5,082 nt of DNA, taken from assembly GCA_018660405.1 (NCBI GenBank), contig JABJKL010000013.1, positions 1-5,082 on the forward strand, in the 5' to 3' direction. Below the pieces are notes generated by a model. The model did no database searches and was not told the origin of the DNA. It saw nothing but the letters and a program-made list of their open reading frames with translations. The translations under genes were made by a program, and so were the position numbers. Below are positions 1-5,082 of the stretch, one piece after another. The DNA comes from Pseudomonadota bacterium (GTDB lineage Bacteria; Pseudomonadota; Gammaproteobacteria; Arenicellales; Arenicellaceae). Every line of letters starts with the position of its first letter. Within the stretch, counting starts at the first letter, position 1.

Positions 1-753
1 ACGGTGACTCGGGTAGAAGGTGAATCCAGTGTATCGCGGGTAGAGTTTACGAAAATCGGCAAAGACTGGTCACCGCAAGGCGAACCCAGATTTATCGACT
101 GTGATTGCGTAAGTCTCGGTAATGGACTGATCCCTGCCTTTGAATCATTTCAACTTGCCGGTATTTCCCTAGAACACCGCCGTGATTTAGGAGGATGGAT
201 TCCTGAAGCGGAGCAAGACGGTCGAACAGATGTGAGCGGTTGTTTTATTTGTGGTGATGGAGCAGGAATACGAGGATCGCTGGCGGCAGAAAGTCATGGA
301 AAGCTAGCCGGATTGTCTGCTGTCGCCTTTCTGGGAGCGCAGATCAATCACCCGATAGATGAGCTACGGCGAGAAAACACGCGCGCCGCGACCTTTGGTG
401 AGGCAATGAGTAAACTGAGTATTCCCCGCCCCGGCCTAGGCAAACTGACCACAGCACAGACTGTAGTTTGTCGCTGCGAAGGCATCACTCGTGCGGAAAT
501 AGAAGATCAGATAGATCTTGGCGCGCAGAGCACAATCTCGGTTAAGTCTGGAGTCCGAGTTGGCATGGGGCCTTGTGGAGGAAAGTTTTGTCAGACAGCA
601 ATATCAGATTTGATTGCTAAAGCGAAAAGCTGCCCGGTGAGCGAGATTACGCCACCAACCGCCCGCCCACCATTAAGGCCTGTCTCTGTGAATACCCTGG
701 CTGGGGATTTCGACTACTCTGATCTTCCTATTTCAAAGCCCTCACCGCTGTGA
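1..753 (+). CDS. OoxA/HcnB-like FAD and [2Fe-2S] oxidoreductase, alpha subunit (5' partial)
   Basis: The reading frame is open to the left edge, so the gene begins upstream. About 250 C-terminal residues are present; relatives usually have roughly 450-480, so about 200 N-terminal residues, including the dinucleotide-binding start, are missing. Counting residues from base 4, a segment around 33-105 (GNGLIPAFES, then CGDGAGIRGSLAAE and GKLAGL) matches the end of the FAD/NAD-binding fold of OoxA/HcnB proteins. Cys156-x-Cys158 followed by Cys191-x4-Cys196 (VVCRCEG, GPCGGKFC) is a complete BFD-like [2Fe-2S] site. The RPPLRPV tail is also typical of these subunits. In this family the subunit partners a DAO-type catalytic subunit and passes electrons on, sometimes with a small third ferredoxin-like subunit. 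The next gene is exactly such a partner. The substrate (opine, glycine, hydroxyproline or another amine) cannot be told from this fragment. The family call is firm. Confidence 0.88.
   Translation, partial: TVTRVEGESSVSRVEFTKIGKDWSPQGEPRFIDCDCVSLGNGLIPAFESFQLAGISLEHRRDLGGWIPEAEQDGRTDVSGCFICGDGAGIRGSLAAESHGKLAGLSAVAFLGAQINHPIDELRRENTRAATFGEAMSKLSIPRPGLGKLTTAQTVVCRCEGITRAEIEDQIDLGAQSTISVKSGVRVGMGPCGGKFCQTAISDLIAKAKSCPVSEITPPTARPPLRPVSVNTLAGDFDYSDLPISKPSPL
750..753 (+). promoter_or_regulatory. GTGA stop/start overlap coupling the two oxidase subunits
   Basis: The TGA stop of the alpha subunit (751-753) overlaps the GTG start of the next gene (750-752). No clear Shine-Dalgarno stands before it (the upstream bases read ccctcaccgct), so translation of the second subunit probably depends on ribosomes finishing the first. 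The GTG is preferred because the FAD-binding GGGIMG motif starts only 10 residues after it. The nearby ATG at 754 is in another frame, and the first in-frame Met lies inside the motif. Such coupling fits subunits made in equal amounts. Confidence 0.75.
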
Positions 754-1850
754 ATGAAATCTACGACATAGCTTGTATTGGTGGCGGCATCATGGGATGC
801 GCCTCTGCTCTGCAAATGGCTGAAGGGGGTATAAAACCCATAGTGCTCGATCAAGGCGATTTAGGACAAGGAGCATCTGGTGTAAATGCCGGCACTCTGA
901 GCCTGCAGATCAAACGGGTAAAGCTAATGCCCTATGCGCTTCGCGGTCATCAAGAGTGGGAGTCTATGGGTGATGCAGTTGGCTTTAGGAAGACCGGAGG
1001 ATACACGCTTGCCTTCACCGACCACGAAGCCGAGCTATTGCAAGAGAGAATGAGGCTCAAGGTTGACGCCGGTGCGCCAATTGAATTTGTATCGAACAGA
1101 GTACTCAATCAGGCCGAACCAAATTTAGCTGATCGAGTTGTGGCTGCTAGTTATTGTGCTGAAGATGGCTACGCGAACTCGTCTCTCACAGGTCAGTTCT
1201 ATCGCGCCAAGTTAAAACAACAGGGCGTCCAATATCGCGAAGGTTTCAAGGTGCTTGGTGTTGAGGCATGTAATGATGGTTATGTGATTCGCTCCACCAA
1301 CTCTTCTGTCAAAGCAAAGAAGTTGCTGTTATCGGCTGGTGCTTGGTTAAAACCTCTCGCCGCCTTAATGGATGTTGAACTTCCGGTGCAAGCACGCATT
1401 AATACGGTATCCGTCACTGAAAGATTACCGATGTTAATGCGCTCAGTGATTGGTCACGCCACTGGACTGCTAACGATGAAACAAAAAGCCAACGGCACTC
1501 TGTTGATCGGTGGCGGCTGGCAGGGTCGCGGCACGCCCGAGCAAGGCCGTGGACAGATTGACACGGATTCGCTGCGATCAAATTTAGCATTAGCCCGACA
1601 CGTCCTACCAGCTCTTGAATATGCCCGGATAGCACGTTCATGGACTGGATTTGAAGCGCATGTTCCTGATTTTTATCCACTCGCGGGCAAGCTTCCGGGC
1701 TATGAAGATGTGTTTGTACTAGGCTGTGTACGCGGGGGCTATACCATTGGCCCGTACATCGGCAAGCTAATGGGGGATTACATTCTTGAACGAACAACTG
1801 AACTGCCCTTGTTTGATCCGGGGCGAAATTTTGTCGAGGTGGTGGCATGA
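750..1850 (+). CDS. DAO-family FAD-dependent oxidoreductase, OoxB/HcnC-like beta subunit
   Basis: A 366-residue flavoprotein of the D-amino-acid/sarcosine/glycine oxidase (DAO) superfamily, near the usual 360-420 residues of OoxB, HcnC and related beta subunits. The N-terminal Rossmann motif is G11-x-G13-x-x-G16 (IACIGGGIMGC), with Asp34 ending the second strand in the place of the usual acidic ribose ligand. GASGVNAGTL (about 41-50) is the conserved second FAD contact. A C-terminal stretch, AHVPDFYPLAG (303-313) followed by GCVRGGYTIGP (325-335), closes the FAD site as in DAO proteins. There is no Cys at the position that binds FAD covalently in monomeric sarcosine oxidase, so FAD is probably non-covalent. 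With the preceding [2Fe-2S] subunit it should form a heteromeric dehydrogenase/oxidase that oxidises a C-N bond in an amino acid, imino acid or N-carboxyalkyl amino acid; this is inferred from family and gene pairing. No signal peptide is seen, so it is cytoplasmic or loosely membrane-associated. It ends in an ATGA overlap with the SDR gene. Confidence 0.88.
   Translation: MNEIYDIACIGGGIMGCASALQMAEGGIKPIVLDQGDLGQGASGVNAGTLSLQIKRVKLMPYALRGHQEWESMGDAVGFRKTGGYTLAFTDHEAELLQERMRLKVDAGAPIEFVSNRVLNQAEPNLADRVVAASYCAEDGYANSSLTGQFYRAKLKQQGVQYREGFKVLGVEACNDGYVIRSTNSSVKAKKLLLSAGAWLKPLAALMDVELPVQARINTVSVTERLPMLMRSVIGHATGLLTMKQKANGTLLIGGGWQGRGTPEQGRGQIDTDSLRSNLALARHVLPALEYARIARSWTGFEAHVPDFYPLAGKLPGYEDVFVLGCVRGGYTIGPYIGKLMGDYILERTTELPLFDPGRNFVEVVA
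1836..1842 (+). promoter_or_regulatory. Ribosome binding site of the SDR gene
   Basis: GAGGTGG lies within the end of the DAO gene, with GAGG placed 7 bases before the ATG at 1847. That ATG overlaps the previous stop as ATGA (1847-1850). Both support this start and translational coupling. Confidence 0.6.
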
Positions 1851-2629
1851 GCGATCTAAGCATTGCAGGTCAATTAGATGGCAAGTTAGCCATAGTAACC
1901 GGGGGTGGCAGCGGTATTGGGGAAGCGACCGCACGCTTATTTGCTGAACAGGGCGCAACTGTGGTGGTCACTGGCCGCCGTAGAGAACAAATTGAAAGCG
2001 TGGCTGCAGACATAGGTGGTCGCGCCATTGTTTGCGACGTGTCCGATTCAGGACAAGTACAGAATCTGTTTCAGAAAGTCATTGAAATTACGGGGAGGGT
2101 CGACATACTTCTCAATAACGCCGGCGGCCCTGGACCCATCGCGCCAGTTGCTGAAGTAGATATGCAGGCCTGGGTTGAATGCATGAACATAAATCTGGTT
2201 GGCGCTATGTACTGCTTACAAGAGGCGGCCAAAGTTATGATCAAGCAGCAATCCGGCTCTATCATCAATATGTCGTCCTTGATGGGCATACAAGGCTACC
2301 CGATGCGATCCGCCTACGTAGCCTCCAAATTCGCTTTAATCGGAATCACTGAAACCATGGCGCGTGAACTCGGCCCTGACAATGTCAGGGTGAATGCATT
2401 GATGCCTGGTGCTGTGTCGGGTGCCAACATGGATAGAATTTTACAAAGTCGCGCTGCATCTGAGAATCGCACAGTAGAAGAGATAGAAAGAGAAAACTAC
2501 ACCGACGTGGCAGCTCTTAAGCGTTGGGTTGCTCCGGAAGAAGTTGCTAGAGCGGCATTGTTCTACGCCTCTGATCATAGCTCTGCGGTGACGGGTGACA
2601 AAATGAAGGTTTGCTGTGGACGTTTCTAA
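1847..2629 (+). CDS. Short-chain dehydrogenase/reductase (classical SDR)
   Basis: A 260-residue classical SDR of normal length. The cofactor motif TGGGSGIG is at 18-25, Asp64 (CDVSD) follows strand 3, and NNAGG is at 90-94. The catalytic tetrad is complete: Asn116 (NINLVG), Ser144, Tyr157 and Lys161 (YVASK). Arg44-Arg45 after strand 2 (VVVTGRRR) suggests NADP(H) preference, by analogy. The GPDNVRVNALMPG segment (176-188) is the usual PG motif region. The family catalyses NAD(P)-dependent alcohol/carbonyl interconversion; the substrate is not readable. As the last gene of the coupled operon, it may act on a keto or hydroxy product of the flavoenzyme. One oddity: the C-terminus is VCCGRF, where most classical SDRs end near VDGG, so an Asp-Gly pair is replaced by Cys256-Cys257. 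Codons there look normal and the frame runs to a TAA with no sign of frameshift. Confidence 0.93.
   Translation: MSDLSIAGQLDGKLAIVTGGGSGIGEATARLFAEQGATVVVTGRRREQIESVAADIGGRAIVCDVSDSGQVQNLFQKVIEITGRVDILLNNAGGPGPIAPVAEVDMQAWVECMNINLVGAMYCLQEAAKVMIKQQSGSIINMSSLMGIQGYPMRSAYVASKFALIGITETMARELGPDNVRVNALMPGAVSGANMDRILQSRAASENRTVEEIERENYTDVAALKRWVAPEEVARAALFYASDHSSAVTGDKMKVCCGRF
2374..2390. repeat. Perfect 8-bp inverted repeat with 1-base spacer inside the SDR gene
   Basis: CCCTGACA and TGTCAGGG flank a single A. The sequence encodes the conserved SDR stretch GPDNVRV, so the symmetry may be accidental. It resembles an operator-type dyad more than an RNA hairpin, because a 1-base loop cannot form without opening the inner pairs. 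Confidence 0.35.
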
Positions 2630-2643
2630 TTGACGATTGCAAT

Positions 2644-2665
2644 GAGGGCTACCTGAATCCCCCTC
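2644..2665. terminator. Weak hairpin after the SDR gene (possible terminator)
   Basis: GAGGG (2644-2648) can pair with CCCTC (2661-2665) over a 12-base loop, 15 bases after the SDR stop. No U-tract follows on the plus strand, so it is not a canonical intrinsic terminator. Its place between convergent operons is the main argument. Confidence 0.2.
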
Positions 2666-2671
2666 GAAATT

Positions 2672-2696
2672 ACTGAGCCTTTAATTCAGTTGGCTC
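2672..2696. terminator. Two overlapping small stems between convergent genes (possible bidirectional terminator)
   Basis: Two alternative stems compete here: ACTGA (2672-2676) with TCAGT (2686-2690), and GAGCC (2675-2679) with GGCTC (2692-2696). The stems are only 5 bp. The plus-strand continuation is moderately T-rich at best, and the minus-strand side has AATTTC. This is the rest of the 69-base gap between the SDR stop and the P450 stop; nothing else is seen there. Confidence 0.25.
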
Positions 2697-2698
2697 TG

Positions 2699-3877
2699 CT
2701 AATTCTTTAAAATGACAGGCAGATTTAACGGCCCCCTAAAAACAAAGCCGGACCACCGCACATCTTGCGCTGACGTCAGCTGCATATTGGGAAAGCGCTG
2801 AAACAACAAGGGTAGGATTGTCTTAAGCATCGTGCGTGCGACGTGCATACCTTGACAAAAATGAGGCCCGTTACCAAAAGCCTGATGCGGTTTTTTATCA
2901 CGAAATATATTGAATTTGTCCGCGTCTTCAAACACATCTTCATCACGATTCGCTGAAGCCTGAATGGTATTGATAGTAGTTCCCTTTTTAATTTCAAAAC
3001 CACGTATCTGTGTATCGATTGCGGCAATGCGCGGACTAACTTGTATGGGCGCAATCCAACGAACAGACTCTTCAACCGCCTTTGCCCAGTAACTGCTATC
3101 GTTCTTTGCCGCATCTAGTTGTTCCGGATTGGTCAGCAATCCATACAACACTGTCAGCAAAGCATCTCTGGGCTCATTAATGCCACCACCAATTGCCACC
3201 TTAATATTGGCCACGATCTGGCTGTTTGGAATTGGGTTTTCAGCGTTGACCATCAATGACAAGGCATTCATCTGGGGATTGCGAAGCAGCTGCTCAGTGT
3301 TTTTTTCTATGCAGCTATTCATCTCTTTATGCGCAAGGTCGCAACGCTCAAAAATGGAATCTAAGCGACCATAGTTTCCCGCACCATCCATCAATGTCTG
3401 TGACCAATATTCCATTTGGCTGTCTGAGACGTTGGAGATTCCCAATAATTTTGCCAGGCAGCGGGCAGCATACGGGCCCGCGAGAACTGGAAAAAGATCA
3501 ATAACTTCGTTTTGTGGCAAACGATCAACGAACTCCTCTGCAATTTCGGCGTGCACGGACTGCCAGACATCTACGATGCTTTTGGGGGTATAAGCCATTG
3601 CCATCGCATTCCGCTCACTTTGATGTTCGTCTCCATCTTTTTTCATCAAAGTCTGAGCTTGAAACGCGCGCTCCATCGGCGCACTTGAGTCTTTGGAACT
3701 AAATATGTCAGGGTTATTTTTTACATACCGACAATCGTCATACTTTGTGATGAACGTTCGATCTATTGAGGCAACATGAACCACGGGGCTTTCTGCCCGG
3801 TATCTTTTGTAAATAGGATAAGGGTCTTCAGTTAAATGCTTCATCTGGGTCGATGAATCTATGGGGATGGCGCTCAT
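2699..3877 (-). CDS. Cytochrome P450 (soluble bacterial type) with atypical I-helix
   Basis: A 392-residue protein of normal length for a soluble bacterial P450, with no N-terminal membrane anchor. Motifs in order: C-helix DGDEHQSER with His85 and Arg89, which in the family contact heme propionates; the I-helix AIGGGINEPRDAL (about 228-240); ExxR at Glu270-Arg273 (EESVRW); the ANRDEDVF meander region at 309-316; and the heme loop FGNGPHFCQG (334-343) with Cys341 as the iron ligand. In the I-helix the usual (D/E)-T pair, needed for proton delivery in most P450s, aligns with Asn234-Glu235-Pro236, so the conserved Thr is missing. The expected reaction is monooxygenation with electrons from a ferredoxin and reductase, neither of which is in the window. 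The substrate is unknown. A good ribosome site supports the ATG at 3877; Met12 is a less likely alternative. It lies 47 bases downstream of the permease gene on the same strand, so co-transcription is likely. Confidence 0.95.
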   Translation of the reverse strand: MSAIPIDSSTQMKHLTEDPYPIYKRYRAESPVVHVASIDRTFITKYDDCRYVKNNPDIFSSKDSSAPMERAFQAQTLMKKDGDEHQSERNAMAMAYTPKSIVDVWQSVHAEIAEEFVDRLPQNEVIDLFPVLAGPYAARCLAKLLGISNVSDSQMEYWSQTLMDGAGNYGRLDSIFERCDLAHKEMNSCIEKNTEQLLRNPQMNALSLMVNAENPIPNSQIVANIKVAIGGGINEPRDALLTVLYGLLTNPEQLDAAKNDSSYWAKAVEESVRWIAPIQVSPRIAAIDTQIRGFEIKKGTTINTIQASANRDEDVFEDADKFNIFRDKKPHQAFGNGPHFCQGMHVARTMLKTILPLLFQRFPNMQLTSAQDVRWSGFVFRGPLNLPVILKN

Positions 3878-3880
3878 CTT

Positions 3881-3887
3881 ACCTCCC
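3881..3887 (-). promoter_or_regulatory. Strong ribosome binding site of the P450 gene
   Basis: On the minus strand the sequence reads AAGGGAGGTAAGATG, a near-perfect Shine-Dalgarno just before the start codon, with a short spacer. It decides the start at 3877. The rest of the 47-base gap to the permease stop (3888-3924) is AT-rich (ATTGATTATAAATTAG), but I could not pick out a convincing -35/-10 pair, so read-through from the permease gene is the simpler model. Confidence 0.8.
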
Positions 3888-3924
3888 TTGTATTTACTAA
3901 TTTATAATCAATGTCGTTGACGAG

Positions 3925-5082
3925 CTAGTTGAATATCGGCAACAAATTCAGCATCGCTAAAATATGACAGGTAGCGTAAAAAACACCAAGAGCTATGACT
4001 GTATGAATAGCAAAATCACTTCCTACGAAGACACCATGATCAGCCTCTTTAAATTTCTGCTTACTTTTCTTAATCATAAGCGGTGGAATTATCAGACCAA
4101 TAATAGCTAGAACCAAACCAGCAAAGCCGATGGCGTACAGAAACCCATTCGGGAAAAAGACTCCTCCTACAATGGGCGGAAAAAAAGAAAGCAACGCGGC
4201 TTTAAATCGCCCCGTTTTAGAATTATCGAAATCAAATTTATCCTTGATGAAATCAAACAATCCCAGGCTGACGCCCAGAAAAGAGGAAATAATCGCTGCA
4301 TTTGCAAATATACTTAACAATCTAGATGCACCGCCGCCCATCAACGCATCAAGTAGATCACCAATATTACCGCCTGCTGCAGACACTGCCCGAAACTCTG
4401 TTCGTGGAATATTGCCGAATGGCACCAGCAGAAACACTAGATAGATAAGCAAGCAGCCTAGTGATGCTAAAAGAATGCTTCTGGAAATGGTTGTGTACCG
4501 TTTCCCGTAGTACGCAACCAAACTAGGCACCACGCTGGTGAAGCTAAAGGATGTTAGGTAAAAAGGCAGCGCCGCAAAAACATAATAAAAACGAGGAACG
4601 CCATTCTCAATGGCATTAGCCGTAGTAAAATTCGACCACTTTATGGTGAAACTTAGATCAAACATGACCATTAGAAAACTCACGATCATGGCAAATATCA
4701 AGACTGCGATAACTTTAGAAACAGCAGAGGTGCTTAGCCAAACCACGAAAGCGAGCGAAATAGCAAATACAAAACTAGCAAGCACATGGGAAAGCTCCAC
4801 ACCAAAAACACTCACAGCAGTTTGGCTAACTATTGAACCGCCGCCGCTTATATAGGCGTAATCCAATATATAAAGCAAAAAGACAAACAGTAGGCCATTA
4901 AAGATATTCCACCCTCTTCCGAGAGTGCCTCTAACTATAGTGTCGAAGCTATCGCCAAGCTCAAAGTTAAGATTTACACGCAGAGTCATCAAGGCTGCAA
5001 CGGCGGTTGCAGACGCTGTAAGAAGTAAGCAGGCTATTGACCAGTATAGCCACATCCCCGAGGAAACCGTTGGTAAAGAAAA
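3925..5082 (-). CDS. Aromatic amino acid permease, HAAAP family (Mtr/TyrP/TnaB-like), 5' partial
   Basis: An inner-membrane transporter resembling the hydroxy/aromatic amino acid permeases, which import Trp or Tyr with a cation. The frame stays open past the first in-window ATG (5055) to the edge. The nine residues before that Met, FSLPTVSSG, match the conserved end of the first helix (GAGMxxLPxxSxG) of the family, so the true start is upstream and roughly 10-25 residues are missing. Numbering from that ATG, hydrophobic segments lie near 4-24, 52-72, 90-108, 111-133, 155-178, 192-212, 244-269, 284-300, 303-326 and 349-372; with the truncated first helix this gives about 11, as expected. Family landmarks are NLNFELGDSFDTI (28-40), YAYISGGGSI (66-75), VPSLVAYYGKR (176-186), FGNIPRTEF (213-221) and GVSLGLFDF (261-269). 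About 385 residues are present, against roughly 400-415 in E. coli relatives. The specific amino acid cannot be deduced. It precedes the P450 gene and probably shares its transcript. The DNA is visibly more AT-rich than the plus-strand operon. Confidence 0.87.
   Translation of the reverse strand, partial: FSLPTVSSGMWLYWSIACLLLTASATAVAALMTLRVNLNFELGDSFDTIVRGTLGRGWNIFNGLLFVFLLYILDYAYISGGGSIVSQTAVSVFGVELSHVLASFVFAISLAFVVWLSTSAVSKVIAVLIFAMIVSFLMVMFDLSFTIKWSNFTTANAIENGVPRFYYVFAALPFYLTSFSFTSVVPSLVAYYGKRYTTISRSILLASLGCLLIYLVFLLVPFGNIPRTEFRAVSAAGGNIGDLLDALMGGGASRLLSIFANAAIISSFLGVSLGLFDFIKDKFDFDNSKTGRFKAALLSFFPPIVGGVFFPNGFLYAIGFAGLVLAIIGLIIPPLMIKKSKQKFKEADHGVFVGSDFAIHTVIALGVFYATCHILAMLNLLPIFN

Noticed and set aside
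1414..1863. Open frame of about 149 codons on the minus strand opposite the DAO gene
   Set aside because: It lies wholly antisense to a well-supported FAD protein and the start of the SDR, has no recognisable domain, and its translation is rich in Arg, Cys and His in the way shadow frames are.
2600..2629. Frameshift at the end of the SDR gene as the cause of the odd VCCGRF tail
   Set aside because: Total length is normal, the frame keeps the preceding TGDKMKV in register, and GRF after the Cys pair still fits an SDR end, so substitution is more likely than a frameshift.
3129..3702. Several short plus-strand open frames opposite the P450 gene
   Set aside because: They overlap each other and the P450 coding sequence, lack recognisable motifs, and are explained by the P450 frame.
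3888..3924. Possible promoter in the AT-rich gap before the P450 gene
   Set aside because: A TATAAA-like hexamer is present, but no -35 box at proper spacing could be identified, and the gap is short enough for simple read-through.
4130..4444. Open frame of about 104 codons on the plus strand opposite the permease gene
   Set aside because: It is antisense to conserved membrane segments of the permease; its composition follows from the hydrophobic codons on the other strand. No ribosome site or family motif was seen.
5053..5055. ATG at 5055 as the true start of the permease
   Set aside because: The nine in-frame residues before it (FSLPTVSSG) match the conserved first-helix motif of the family, so the start lies beyond the window.

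Overview
The window looks like part of a chromosome or large replicon of a proteobacterium, perhaps a marine gammaproteobacterium. That assignment is an inference from moderate GC, tightly overlapping genes and the protein families present; nothing here fixes the taxon. Five protein-coding genes fill almost all of it, in two convergent blocks. No RNA gene, insertion sequence, CRISPR array or long repeat was seen.

Plus-strand block (1-2629): three genes joined by 4-base start/stop overlaps, so almost certainly one translationally coupled operon. The first, cut by the left edge, is the C-terminal part of a flavoprotein with a BFD-type [2Fe-2S] site, of the kind found in opine oxidase subunit A, hydrogen cyanide synthase HcnB and the alpha subunit of hydroxyproline/proline dehydrogenases. 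The second is the matching catalytic DAO-type FAD subunit (OoxB/HcnC-like). The third is a short-chain dehydrogenase/reductase with a complete catalytic tetrad but an unusual C-terminus.

Minus-strand block (5082-2699): an aromatic-amino-acid permease of the HAAAP (Mtr/TyrP/TnaB) type, cut by the right edge, followed after 47 bases by a soluble bacterial cytochrome P450. The P450 has its heme, ExxR and C-helix motifs, but its I-helix reads GGGINEPRD where most P450s have an acid-Thr pair. A 69-base gap with two weak hairpins separates the two blocks.

Taken together, the window holds an amine/imino-acid-oxidising flavoenzyme, an SDR, a P450 and an aromatic amino acid transporter. A plausible but unproven reading is a small catabolic or tailoring cluster for an amino-acid derivative, possibly aromatic or opine-like: the permease imports it, the P450 hydroxylates or dealkylates it, the two-subunit dehydrogenase oxidises the C-N bond and the SDR interconverts a carbonyl and an alcohol. 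The substrate cannot be read from the sequence, and the two blocks may be unrelated.
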